Below, piece by piece: positions 27,575 to 35,689 of a DNA stretch of 58,049 bases. Both the position numbers and the translations under genes were made by a program. The notes under the pieces were generated by a model, which saw only the letters and a list, made by a program, of their open reading frames with translations, was not told where the DNA came from and ran no database searches. The DNA comes from Anaerolineaceae bacterium (GTDB lineage: Bacteria; Chloroflexota; Anaerolineae; Anaerolineales; Anaerolineaceae). The stretch lies in contig JAFPZX010000173.1 in NCBI GenBank assembly GCA_017417055.1, positions 1 through 58,049 on the forward strand, given 5' to 3'. Each line of letters begins with the position of its first letter. The stretch's first letter is position 1.

Positions 27575-27705
27575 GGAGCGAGGAGTGAGGAGTTAGGAAT
27601 TAGATCGGTTTAAAGACCACTAATACCTATCTTCTCACTCCTAAACTTTTCACTTCACTCTTCACACTTCAAACGGATAACACCTGAAACCTGAAACCTG
27701 AAAAA
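27575..27705. repeat. Low-complexity repeat between aldolase and nucleoside phosphorylase
   Basis: It begins right after the aldolase stop with GAGGAGTGAGGAGTTAGG. A pyrimidine-rich near-complement follows (CTTCTCACTCC, CTTCACTCTTCACAC), then tandem CTGAAAC units. The two halves could fold back. A related tract is at 49058. No gene is seen. Confidence 0.6.
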
Positions 27706-28557
27706 CTAAAGCTTCGGCAAAATCTCTTTGAGGATCGTGATAATTTTTGGTCCGACAATGTTGGCTGCTTCCATCACTTCTTCATGTGTTGTCTGAACTT
27801 CGCCGTTATCGCTGTTTTTATTGGTGATACCGGAGAAACCCAAAACCCGAATACCGCAATGGCGAGCTACGATCACTTCCGGAACCGTAGACATACCGAC
27901 CGCATCAGCTCCCATCAATCGCAGCATTCTTACTTCGGCAGGCGTTTCAAAGGATGGACCGCTCAGCCACACATAAACACCGCTTTGCAGCGCCACACTG
28001 GTTTTCACAGATGCATCCTTTGCCAATTTGATGTACTCGCGATCATACGCTTGTGACATATCCGGAAAACGGGTACCGAATTCTTCCATATTCGGACCGC
28101 AAAGCGGATTGTTTCCGGCCATTCCGGCAAATCCAATGTGATCTGTAATCAGCATAACATCGCCCGGATGGAAGAAGACATTCAGCCCGCCGGCAGCGTT
28201 GGTAACTACAAGTGTTTTCACGCCCAGAAGCTTCATCACACGAACAGCGAAAGTCACTTCCTGCAGTGAGTAACCTTCATAAAAATGCGTACGTCCCTGC
28301 TGAACGATCACATTTCTTCCACCTAATTTTCCAATTACCAAGCGGCCTTTGTGACCGAAAACCGTAGAAAGAGGCCATCCGGGAATATCTTTATAATCAA
28401 TAATCACCGGTGCGGAACCCGGTTCAGCACCTTCCACTTCATCCGCAAGCTGTCCCAAGCCTGAACCGAGAACCAAACCGATTTCAGGTTCGATTGTTAT
28501 CCTGCTCTTGATTAAATCAGCGGCATTTTGGTATTCTGAATATGAATAAGTACGCAT
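27706..28557 (-). CDS. punA: Purine nucleoside phosphorylase, 6-oxopurine type
   Basis: A 283-residue trimeric (type I) phosphorylase that releases a purine base and ribose 1-phosphate. Seen: GLVLGSGLGQLADEVEG, GRTHFYEGYS, LVVTNAAGGLN, and GPSFETPAEVRMLR with the purine-binding Glu (E204). The base-recognition position in FSGITNKNSD is Asn (N246), as in 6-oxopurine PNPs; true methylthioadenosine phosphorylases have Asp there. This favours inosine-type substrates, including the methylthioinosine or 5'-deoxyinosine that the deaminase at 24.5 kb would make. AAGGAG precedes the start. It is convergent with the aldolase gene. Confidence 0.93.
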   Translation of the reverse strand: MRTYSYSEYQNAADLIKSRITIEPEIGLVLGSGLGQLADEVEGAEPGSAPVIIDYKDIPGWPLSTVFGHKGRLVIGKLGGRNVIVQQGRTHFYEGYSLQEVTFAVRVMKLLGVKTLVVTNAAGGLNVFFHPGDVMLITDHIGFAGMAGNNPLCGPNMEEFGTRFPDMSQAYDREYIKLAKDASVKTSVALQSGVYVWLSGPSFETPAEVRMLRLMGADAVGMSTVPEVIVARHCGIRVLGFSGITNKNSDNGEVQTTHEEVMEAANIVGPKIITILKEILPKL

Positions 28558-28683
28558 TTCTATCTCCTTTACTGTGATATTTATAATTATACCGTATATA
28601 AATCCAAAAGGAAAGATTTGAATTTCTGCGACAGTTTATATAAACAAAGAACGGAATATTCTTATCGTAATGATATAATAAAG

Positions 28684-28776
28684 GTAACAATTCAGAATGA
28701 GTCAAAGCAACCTGTTCTGTTGACTCAATGCTGAGTCAACGAAAACAGGTCACTTGACTCGGTATTGAACAGTTAC
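28684..28776 (-). repeat. Dispersed palindrome, copy D (best preserved, inverted orientation)
   Basis: A 93-bp element beginning GTAACAATTCAG and ending GAACAGTTAC. The beta arm is on the left (GAGTCAAAGCAACC) and the alpha arm on the right (GGTCACTTGACTCGG), so it is inverted relative to copies A, B and E. The inner arms are GTTGACTCA and TGAGTCAAC. It lies between two divergently transcribed genes. Confidence 0.85.
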
Positions 28777-28897
28777 AAATAAAGAAAAAACTGCGATTCT
28801 ATTCGGAGTACATCGGAGATTGGTATTTTTAGAGGCACTGCCCGAACAAACGTGACTTTCCCCATGTGCTCCGCAAAAACCTAAATATTACAAAAAA

Positions 28898-30418
28898 ATG
28901 GCAATGATGAATCAAAATCCAAATAACCAGCAATATCCCAATATGGGAAATAACAAACCAAATCCCAATCCGGGGCAAGGTTTTCCTCAGTATCCGCCGA
29001 ATTTTGCACAGCAAAATCCGTCAGGAAATTTCAGACCGGGGAATTATCCACCGGCTCAGCCGCAAATAAACCCTAACTTTCAGCAGCCTTCACAGCAGCA
29101 ATTTTATTCACCGCAGCCGGAAGCCAATGAAAAACCGAAGAAACAGACAAAACCCAAACGGAATCCTTCACTTCCTTTTTCTGAAATCCTTTCCAGGATT
29201 TTTGTCGGCGCATTGACACTGTTCATTGTCGTTTACATGGGATGGCTCTTTGCGCCGCGGATCCGGAATTCGATGACCTTTTGGCCGACGAACACCCCGA
29301 CACCGGTGACACCCACCCCGACCACTCCGGCAACGATGACTGTCACACCGCTTGCGACAAACACCCCGACACCATCGCCCACACCCACTCCGGGTCCGAT
29401 TTCTACCTATTGGATCGCGAATGGAAACGAACTTGATCCGGCTGTGCCCAATGCCCCGGAAGGGCTCGTGATGCTGAGCGCTAAAAACAGTGCGGAAGTA
29501 TATCCGGAATTGGACAGCATTTACTGGACCAGTTCCAGTCAAATCGTACAGGATCTCGGACGTGTGAACTCCCTGTATGACAGTGAGTGGTTCGCAACCG
29601 TCAACAACGGCTCCATCCGCTATTACATGGACCAGCCGCTCAGAGAAGGACTATACGAAATCTACGTGATGGATACCTTCTACAGCTCCGGTGGGTCTCT
29701 CGATTTTCTGGTTCAGGTCGGCAGTCAGACCTTGACACCACTGTCAGGAACTCAATCAGTGACCTTTATGACCAGTCAATACGACCCGCGCCAAAATTAT
29801 GATACCTGGCGCAGCCTCGGAATTTACTATATCACGCAGTCAAGAGAAGTTCTAACCGTATCCACTTCGTGGGGATTCCGTGATGAATACAGTTATGTCG
29901 CAGCCGACCGCATTATGATCGTTCCCAGAAAAATTACAGATCTGGGTCTGCTGAATTCTCTCCCCGCAAACGGGACGAAATACATCATGGATGACACACA
30001 GGCTTCGATCAATGCGGGAAATTCAAATTTCAAGGAAACAAGCCGTACAGCCTGGGATGATTCCTATCAGCTGATTATCAATCCGAAACAAAAATGCACC
30101 GTGGAATACAATTCACTGGAACCATGGCCTATCGGGCATTATTCGATTTACCTGTATATTCCTGAAAGCAAAGGCGGCGTTGACGCGGACGTTCAGGTAC
30201 GTGCTGATAACACCGTTTTACATACCTATTCCGGAGAAGACACAGTCCGCATGCACATTCCCACCGGCGGAAGCTGGGTACTGGTCGGGCAATACATGAC
30301 GGACCGATATTATGAACGTCCGGTGAAACTCCGTGTCAATATCACTGTTCCGGAAAATCAAACCGGCGAATATCCGATAGACGCAATCGCATTCGTTCAC
30401 CAGCCGTTCACGGATTAG
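28898..30418 (+). CDS. Membrane-anchored surface protein with Pro/Gln-rich head and golvesin-like repeats
   Basis: A 506-residue protein. Residues 1-85 are cytoplasmic and disordered, rich in N, Q and P. A transmembrane segment follows at about 103-125 (RIFVGALTLFIVVYMGWLF), then a Thr-Pro linker (about 135-170, NTPTPVTPTPTTP) and an exported region of about 330 residues. The exported part has two similar beta-rich segments: one closes with SYVAADRIMIVPR, the other has GHYSIYLYIPES and closes with YPIDAIAFVHQP. That pattern fits golvesin/xanthan-lyase CBD-like domains, which bind carbohydrates or mediate surface contact. TATTAC lies 6 nt before the ATG and no ribosome binding site is seen. 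Function unknown. Confidence 0.7.
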   Translation: MAMMNQNPNNQQYPNMGNNKPNPNPGQGFPQYPPNFAQQNPSGNFRPGNYPPAQPQINPNFQQPSQQQFYSPQPEANEKPKKQTKPKRNPSLPFSEILSRIFVGALTLFIVVYMGWLFAPRIRNSMTFWPTNTPTPVTPTPTTPATMTVTPLATNTPTPSPTPTPGPISTYWIANGNELDPAVPNAPEGLVMLSAKNSAEVYPELDSIYWTSSSQIVQDLGRVNSLYDSEWFATVNNGSIRYYMDQPLREGLYEIYVMDTFYSSGGSLDFLVQVGSQTLTPLSGTQSVTFMTSQYDPRQNYDTWRSLGIYYITQSREVLTVSTSWGFRDEYSYVAADRIMIVPRKITDLGLLNSLPANGTKYIMDDTQASINAGNSNFKETSRTAWDDSYQLIINPKQKCTVEYNSLEPWPIGHYSIYLYIPESKGGVDADVQVRADNTVLHTYSGEDTVRMHIPTGGSWVLVGQYMTDRYYERPVKLRVNITVPENQTGEYPIDAIAFVHQPFTD

Positions 30419-30458
30419 ATGATAATGTATAAAATAATTCAAGACGTGTTATGTTAAT

Positions 30459-30477
30459 AGAGACAAAAAGTCTCTTT
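30459..30477 (+). terminator. Small hairpin after the surface-protein gene
   Basis: AGAGAC-AAAAA-GTCTCT followed by TT. Short, so termination is uncertain. Confidence 0.4.
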
Positions 30478-30552
30478 AAGATAAAATTCGATAAATAAAA
30501 TAAATTAAGATAACTCGGATATGATTGGATTATACTTGAAAAAGGAGGTATC

Positions 30553-30852
30553 ATGACTATAAGTCATTTAGCAGAGTATAAAGAAGCAGATTTATCTCAA
30601 TTGGAATACACATACCATTTACTGACGAGATTAACAGATGACGAGCTTAGGGCAGTCCAACAAGTCGCTATTGTTTTCATAAATAGAAACCATGAAAAAG
30701 AAAATATCGATACAATCGTTCCGTTTCAACCACAGACAGAATCGCAGCTTTTAGAACGGATTGATCGTTCTCTAAAACAAGTTGATGCAGGACTTTGCGA
30801 GGATTTAGATGATGTTATAGCTGAGATGAGTTTCGGAGAAAAAAATGAATGA
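30553..30852 (+). CDS. Antitoxin of a RelE/ParE-type module
   Basis: A 99-residue acidic protein directly upstream of a RelE/ParE toxin and overlapping it by ATGA. The first 60 residues are predicted helical (LEYTYHLLTRLTDDELRAVQQVAIVFINRN); the C-terminal half (QLLERIDRSLKQVDAGLCEDLDDVIAEM) resembles the toxin-wrapping tails of RelB/Phd-like antitoxins, with the common DVIAEM-like end. No clear DNA-binding motif is identified. AAGGAGGT precedes the start. The region is A/T-richer than its neighbours, consistent with horizontal transfer. Confidence 0.75.
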   Translation: MTISHLAEYKEADLSQLEYTYHLLTRLTDDELRAVQQVAIVFINRNHEKENIDTIVPFQPQTESQLLERIDRSLKQVDAGLCEDLDDVIAEMSFGEKNE

Positions 30853-31166
30853 AAACATACCACGTAAAAGTCAGCCCTGAAGCAAAAGCGGATCTAAAAA
30901 GGTATAGAGACTACTTGTTATACCGAAAAAAGAATTCTCAAGCAGCCAAAAATGTAGTACAGGATTTTTATGCAACTGCGTCTCAACTGAGGACAATAGC
31001 AGGGATTATACGAAAGCCGGATAGTGAAAAACTTAGAATTAGAAAATTGAAAAGGATTAATTTTCTAAAACTTGACTATTTCCTTCTTTATCGTATAGAT
31101 GAGGATGTTGTATCCATTACAAATATGTTTCATTCGCTTGAAGACTACGAAAGTAAATTAAAATGA
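30849..31166 (+). CDS. RelE/ParE superfamily toxin
   Basis: A 105-residue basic protein with the RelE/ParE pattern: an N-terminal strand YHVKVSPEAKADLKRYRDYLLY, the middle region AASQLRTIAGIIRKPDSEKLRIRKLKRINF, and the C-terminal strands YFLLYRIDEDVVSITNMFHSLEDYESKL. Members either cleave mRNA in the ribosome (RelE) or poison gyrase (ParE); the sequence does not decide which. Translational coupling to the antitoxin and a terminator after the pair support a complete module. Confidence 0.85.
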   Translation: MKTYHVKVSPEAKADLKRYRDYLLYRKKNSQAAKNVVQDFYATASQLRTIAGIIRKPDSEKLRIRKLKRINFLKLDYFLLYRIDEDVVSITNMFHSLEDYESKLK

Positions 31167-31293
31167 ATGATGGTTTACGTCTTTGAACTGCTAATAAAAC
31201 CAGATATCATTCAAATATAAATTTTATATAAACTCTTACTTATGAAGTAAATACTATTTTGTTATAATAGTGACTGATACCTATCCTTTATAA

Positions 31294-31330
31294 CGAGGCA
31301 AAAAGTTTGTAATCACTTTTGCCTCGTTTT
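31294..31330. terminator. Terminator shared by the toxin module and larA
   Basis: Arms CGAGGCAAAAAG and CTTTTGCCTCG with a 10-nt loop, followed by TTTTATTT on the plus strand. It is placed between convergent genes. Confidence 0.85.
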
Positions 31331-31348
31331 ATTTGCAGAAGAAGACGA

Positions 31349-32596
31349 CTACTCTTGTGGAACAGGTAAAGTTGAACCGCCGTACGGCATCATGAGGACA
31401 CTTGCGTTTTTACCGTATTTTTCGAGCAGCTTGTCTATTGTTTCCTGTAAATCCGAAACATAATTAAAGTGAAGTTTCTCCACAAAGTCCTGTTTTAAAT
31501 CTGTGAAAAGATAAATATCCGCGCGCTTCATCACCATGGCAATGGCAGCCGCCTTATGACCGCCCAGGACGAATTCCCGTTCAATATGCGGGATCATGTC
31601 CAGCGGATTTTCATGGTTCAGCATCCAATCTTCAAAATGTTTTTCGCCCAGTCCTTCAATACCGGAGGCGATCCAAACGATAGATCCGCCGTCCCGTACA
31701 GCCTTTCCGGCGTTGTCCAAAGCTTTCTGAGCCTGATAGAGATTCATATCCTTTGGGAAACCTCCCGCTGAAACAATCACGATATCCGCCTTTTTGGGGA
31801 TCGGAAGCGAATACATTTTATCCAGCAGTTTGCATCCGGCCCGATGAGCTTCAATCACGTCACCGGCGACACAATGGCGGATCATCTTATGCTCATCCAA
31901 AACAACATTGACAATAAACGCCACCGGGACAAACTCTCGGACGGAATCGATATCCTGACGAACCGGATTCCCTTCAATCTTCCCTGTTGTTGCATTCGGA
32001 TCCACCATACGGGAATGATTTTTCTGGATCGCCTCGCGGGTGGAAACACCCGGCATGATGGCTTTCATTCCGCCGCTGTAACCGACAAAATAATGATACT
32101 CAATATTTCCGAGACAAATCACCTTATCTGCTTCTGCAACCGGTTTATAAATATCCACAGGCGTACCGTTTGCGGTCACACCCAAATGAACCATTTCGCC
32201 GTTGGAATCAAGGATTTGATATTCGTCAAAAACCTTCTCTCCGCAGAGCTTCTTTTTCTCTTCATCAGTATGTCCGCGGTGGCTTCCCAATGCAAGTACG
32301 ATCGAAACATCCTCATTCGGAACGCCGGCAGCTTTAATTTCATCAAGAACAGCCGGGAGAACTTTATAAGAGGGCATCGGACGGCTGATGTCACTGGTTA
32401 CGATAACAACTTTTTCCCCCGGTTTGACGATCTCACGCAGTTTCGGCGTCCCGATTGGATTTTCCAGCGCATCTTCGATAGTTTTCTGCTCATTCAATGG
32501 AATATCCGGAAGATTTGCGTGCAAAACATTCATCACATTCTCATCCGGGACCGTGATTTCAACCTGTTCTTTTCCGATTGCAAAAACCTGTTTCAT
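31349..32596 (-). CDS. larA: LarA-family nickel-pincer racemase/epimerase
   Basis: A 415-residue LarA homologue. LarA enzymes racemise or epimerise alpha-hydroxy acids through hydride transfer to a nickel-pincer nucleotide cofactor covalently bound to a Lys. The conserved set is visible: SDISRP (D69, R72), LALGSHRGH (H106), IEYHYFVGYSGG (H168) and GGMKAIMPGV (K178, the cofactor lysine). Known members act on lactate, malate, aryl lactates or gluconate-type sugar acids, so the substrate is open. Its position at the end of an inositol/transketolase cluster and its 4-nt overlap with the LacI gene favour a sugar-acid substrate (inference). Cofactor genes larB, larC and larE are not in the window. 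Confidence 0.9.
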   Translation of the reverse strand: MKQVFAIGKEQVEITVPDENVMNVLHANLPDIPLNEQKTIEDALENPIGTPKLREIVKPGEKVVIVTSDISRPMPSYKVLPAVLDEIKAAGVPNEDVSIVLALGSHRGHTDEEKKKLCGEKVFDEYQILDSNGEMVHLGVTANGTPVDIYKPVAEADKVICLGNIEYHYFVGYSGGMKAIMPGVSTREAIQKNHSRMVDPNATTGKIEGNPVRQDIDSVREFVPVAFIVNVVLDEHKMIRHCVAGDVIEAHRAGCKLLDKMYSLPIPKKADIVIVSAGGFPKDMNLYQAQKALDNAGKAVRDGGSIVWIASGIEGLGEKHFEDWMLNHENPLDMIPHIEREFVLGGHKAAAIAMVMKRADIYLFTDLKQDFVEKLHFNYVSDLQETIDKLLEKYGKNASVLMMPYGGSTLPVPQE

Positions 32597-33582
32597 TTCC
32601 GTGTACTCCTTCGAACCACTAACTCCGGTTCAAGCATAATATGATGCTTTTTAATTTCTTTATTATCGATCATATCGATCAGCATTTCAGCTGAAAGCTT
32701 CCCCATTTGATTTCTCGGCTGGGCAATCGTTGTCATCTGTATCTGAGGAAGTCCCGCTAGCATGATGTCGTCAAAACCAACAACACCTATCTCTTCAGGA
32801 ACATGTCTATTATGCTCCATTAAATACTGCAAAACACCAAGCGCGATCACATCATTTCCGCAAAAAATTCCATCGGCATCCGGAAATGCTGACAATAACT
32901 TTTCAGCCATTTTGTATCCGCTCTCAACGGAAAATCCGCCATATAATATATGGTCATCGTCTATATTCATACCGCGTTCCCGCAGTTTAGAACGAAAACC
33001 ATCTATACGAAAATCATTTGACTGACTGTTTCGGCTGCCGCCGATAAATGCAAAATGATGATATCCACAATCAATCAGATGATCTGCGGCAATTTGACCG
33101 CCCTTGTAATTATCAATTTCTATATAATTTTCATTTTCTCCCGGAATACAGGAAATCAACACACAAGGTATTGAAATTCCGGAAAGATCCGGAGGAACTT
33201 TACCGGCAGGTTTATAAATAATGCCATCTACCCGCTGGTTCTGCAGCTGATCCAAATGTGTTTTTTCAATTTCCTCATTCCAATTCGTATTGCACAATAC
33301 CGTGGTATACCCGCAGCTGAAGGCATATTCATCCACAGTATAGGCGATATCAGCAAAAAACGGGTTGGAAATATCCGGAAGGATCAGCGCGATTGTATTG
33401 GTTTTGTTTGTCTTCAGGCTGCGCGCATGAATATTGGGACGATATCCCATTTCTTCCGCAGCCGCAAGAACTTTATCACGCGTTGCGGGACTTACCCCGC
33501 TCAGGTGATTCAGTGTCCGCGAAACAGTGGCATACGAAACACCGGTTTGTTCCGCTATGTCTTTGATCGTGACTTCACCCAT
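32593..33582 (-). CDS. LacI-family transcriptional repressor
   Basis: A 329-residue regulator with the LacI helix-turn-helix (VTIKDIAEQTGVSYATVSRTLN, residues 4-25), hinge helix (PNIHARSLKTNKT) and periplasmic-binding-protein-like sensor (ALILPDISNPFFADIAYTVDE, GIFCGNDVIALGVLQYL, EEIGVVGFDDIMLAGLPQIQMTTIAQP). It lies inside the cluster it probably controls, between the transketolase and larA genes. A LacI-type palindrome upstream of iolG (about 41957-41972) is the likely operator. The effector may be an inositol derivative or a downstream sugar phosphate (inference). Confidence 0.93.
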   Translation of the reverse strand: MGEVTIKDIAEQTGVSYATVSRTLNHLSGVSPATRDKVLAAAEEMGYRPNIHARSLKTNKTNTIALILPDISNPFFADIAYTVDEYAFSCGYTTVLCNTNWNEEIEKTHLDQLQNQRVDGIIYKPAGKVPPDLSGISIPCVLISCIPGENENYIEIDNYKGGQIAADHLIDCGYHHFAFIGGSRNSQSNDFRIDGFRSKLRERGMNIDDDHILYGGFSVESGYKMAEKLLSAFPDADGIFCGNDVIALGVLQYLMEHNRHVPEEIGVVGFDDIMLAGLPQIQMTTIAQPRNQMGKLSAEMLIDMIDNKEIKKHHIMLEPELVVRRSTRK

Positions 33583-33598
33583 AATAAAATCTCAATGG

Positions 33599-33630
33599 GA
33601 AGCAGTGACCGGAAACCGGTTCACTGCTTC
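33599..33630 (-). other. Intercistronic hairpin between tktC and lacI
   Basis: Arms GAAGCAGTGACCGG and CCGGTTCACTGCTTC with one bulged base and a 3-nt loop. There is no T run, so it more likely affects mRNA stability or processing than termination. Confidence 0.6.
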
Positions 33631-33793
33631 ATAATAATCAAAACGCTGCAGAAAATACAGATTGTCAATGATATGAGAATCCGATACTTTCTATTTTTCA
33701 CGAGATAAAGCAGCTATTCAGAACACGTCTGCCCAAGATACACCTTTGACTCGATTCTATGTCTCCGGTGACAGTCCCGTTACTGAAAAGGTT

Positions 33794-34756
33794 TTATTTT
33801 CTCGCAATTGTCTTCTTTGCTTCTTCAACAACCTTTGCTGCGGTCAAACCGTAGGTTTCCGCCAAAAAGTCCACAGTACCGACCTGGCCGAAGCGGTCAC
33901 GAATACCGACCATGGAAATCGGTGTAGGAAGATTTTCGCCCAGATATTCCGAAACAGCAGCTCCTAAACCACCGACAACATTACCGTTTTCAGCAGTCAC
34001 AATAGCGCCGCATTTCGCTGCATATTTCAAAACACATGCCTCATCCAGCGGTTTGATGCACCACATATCGATAACAGCGGCAGAAATGCCTTCTTTTTCC
34101 AATTCTTCAGCAGCTTTCAATGCTTCAGAAACCATATAGCCTGACGCGATGATTGCCACATCTTTGCCATCGCGCAGAACATTCGCTTTCCCCTGTTCAA
34201 AGGTTGAATCCTCGGAGTAGACAGCAACGCAGTTCTTGCGGCAGATACGGACATAAGTCAGTCCCTTATTTTCCACCAATTGCGGAAGAACAGAAGCGAG
34301 CATAGTGCTGTCGGTCATATCGATCACGGTCGCTTCTGGAACAGCCCGGTACAAACAAATATCTTCAAAAGGCATATGTGTACCGCCGTTATATGCGGCG
34401 TTGATACCGGAATCGGACCCGACAATCACAACATTATTCTTCGCATAAGCGACAGACATAAAAGCCTGGTCGAATACACGGCGTCCGGCAAAGGAACCGA
34501 AGGTATGGACGATCGGTTTCATTCCTGAAGCTGACAAACCCGCGGCAACGCCGACCATATTGGCTTCCTGAATACCGGCTTCCACAATTTGATCCGGATA
34601 GTCCTTATCCAAACCATAGGTGCCAATGGAGTTCATCAGGTCTGCATCCATATAGATAACTTTACTGTCGGACTGGACCATTTTCTTGATTGTCGCGCCG
34701 AAAACATTCTTTCCCGCTACCTTTTCTTTTTCTCCGTTATAAATGCATTTGAACAT
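33794..34756 (-). CDS. Transketolase, C-terminal subunit (pyrimidine and C domains)
   Basis: A 320-residue protein carrying the pyrimidine-binding and C-terminal domains of transketolase as a separate polypeptide. Seen: ATIKKMVQSDSKVIYMDADLM, the catalytic-Glu region DQIVEAGIQEANMVGVAAGLS, FGSFAGRRVFDQAFMSVAYAKNNVVIVGSDSG and the C-terminal AENGNVVGGLGAAVSEYL. It pairs with the N-terminal subunit 10 nt upstream. Split transketolases occur in many anaerobes and also in dedicated catabolic clusters (for example apulose-phosphate transketolases), so the ketol donor here need not be a pentose phosphate. Confidence 0.93.
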   Translation of the reverse strand: MFKCIYNGEKEKVAGKNVFGATIKKMVQSDSKVIYMDADLMNSIGTYGLDKDYPDQIVEAGIQEANMVGVAAGLSASGMKPIVHTFGSFAGRRVFDQAFMSVAYAKNNVVIVGSDSGINAAYNGGTHMPFEDICLYRAVPEATVIDMTDSTMLASVLPQLVENKGLTYVRICRKNCVAVYSEDSTFEQGKANVLRDGKDVAIIASGYMVSEALKAAEELEKEGISAAVIDMWCIKPLDEACVLKYAAKCGAIVTAENGNVVGGLGAAVSEYLGENLPTPISMVGIRDRFGQVGTVDFLAETYGLTAAKVVEEAKKTIARK

Positions 34757-34766
34757 CTGGCACCTC

Positions 34767-35588
34767 TTATTCCAATTCAGCTTTCAGTTCTGCGATGTAT
34801 TCATCGGCATCATCTGCAGCAACATTCAGGTGATGGTTGAGTTTCGTTTCCTCAACAGCTTTTACACCCGCACCTTTGATCGTATCGAGAATAATCATCG
34901 CAGGTTTATCACCCTGATTTGCCTGAGCAACTTTGACAGCATCAGCGATCTTATCCGGATTACTTCCGTCAATACGCATTGTATACCAGCCAAAAGCCTC
35001 AAATTTTTCGTCAATTGGTTCAATATTGCAGATATCGGAGGTGTAACCGTCCAGCTGACGTTTGTTATTGTCAACAAAAGCGATCAGGTTGCCCAGTTTA
35101 TGCTGCGGTGCGAACATAGCCATTTCCCACACCTGGCCTTCCTGACATTCACCATCACCAAGGATCAGATATACACGGGCATCTTTTTTCTGAGCCTTCA
35201 GTCCAAGAGCCAGTCCGGCTGCAGTAGAAGCGCCCTGACCGAGAGAGCCTGTGGTCATGTCAATACCGGGAGTCAGGTTTTTGTCACAATGACTCGGCAG
35301 ATGAGTGCCGTTCTGGTTCAAGGTCTTCAGCATTTCCATCGGGAAATACCCTTTGAGTGCAAGTGTTGCGTAAAGCGCCGGACCTGCGTGGCCTTTTGAC
35401 ATAACAAGGCGATCCCGATCTTCCCACTGAGGATTTTTCGGGTCATATTTCATAATTTCGCCGTAAAGAGCGGCCAGACAATCCGTGATGGAAAGGGCTC
35501 CGCCGATATGGCCAAAACCACGGGCTTTGAACTCTTCCAATTGTGCAATGCGGATCTCTGTTGCGAATTTCTTGAGTTGAGACTGCAT
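34767..35588 (-). CDS. Transketolase, N-terminal subunit (thiamine diphosphate domain)
   Basis: A 273-residue protein with the diphosphate-binding half of transketolase. Seen: GFGHIGGALSITDCLAALYG (the HxGG His), DRLVMSKGHAGPALYATLALKG, GIDMTTGSLGQGASTAAGLALG, and the thiamine diphosphate motif GDGECQEG ending about 28 residues later in VDNNKRQLDG. The start at 35588 is preferred over the longer open frame because GGAAGGA precedes it and the family starts MQSQLKKFA. It lies downstream of the archaeal-type PGK after a 100-nt gap with two hairpins. Confidence 0.94.
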   Translation of the reverse strand: MQSQLKKFATEIRIAQLEEFKARGFGHIGGALSITDCLAALYGEIMKYDPKNPQWEDRDRLVMSKGHAGPALYATLALKGYFPMEMLKTLNQNGTHLPSHCDKNLTPGIDMTTGSLGQGASTAAGLALGLKAQKKDARVYLILGDGECQEGQVWEMAMFAPQHKLGNLIAFVDNNKRQLDGYTSDICNIEPIDEKFEAFGWYTMRIDGSNPDKIADAVKVAQANQGDKPAMIILDTIKGAGVKAVEETKLNHHLNVAADDADEYIAELKAELE

Positions 35589-35602
35589 TATTATTTCCTT
35601 CC

Positions 35603-35622
35603 GACAATGAAAACTCATTGTC
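35603..35622 (-). other. Hairpin upstream of the transketolase N-subunit gene
   Basis: GACAATGA-AAAC-TCATTGTC, perfect 8-bp stem with a 4-nt loop, 14 nt before the start codon on the minus strand. It is close enough to influence ribosome access. Confidence 0.6.
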
Positions 35623-35633
35623 ACTTAAGTTGC

Positions 35634-35666
35634 AAATTGCATTGCCGAAATTCAGCAATGCAATTT
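35634..35666 (-). other. Perfect 12-bp intercistronic hairpin between pgk2 and tktN
   Basis: AAATTGCATTGC and GCAATGCAATTT around a 9-nt loop, with no T run. With the neighbouring small hairpin it marks a probable processing or stability element. Confidence 0.65.
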
Positions 35667-35689
35667 ACTTTATTTTATTGTTCCAAAAC

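Noticed and set aside
30553-31166. Toxin-antitoxin pair as part of a larger mobile island
   Set aside because: No integrase, att-like repeats or phage genes flank it. Only the A/T-rich composition hints at transfer.
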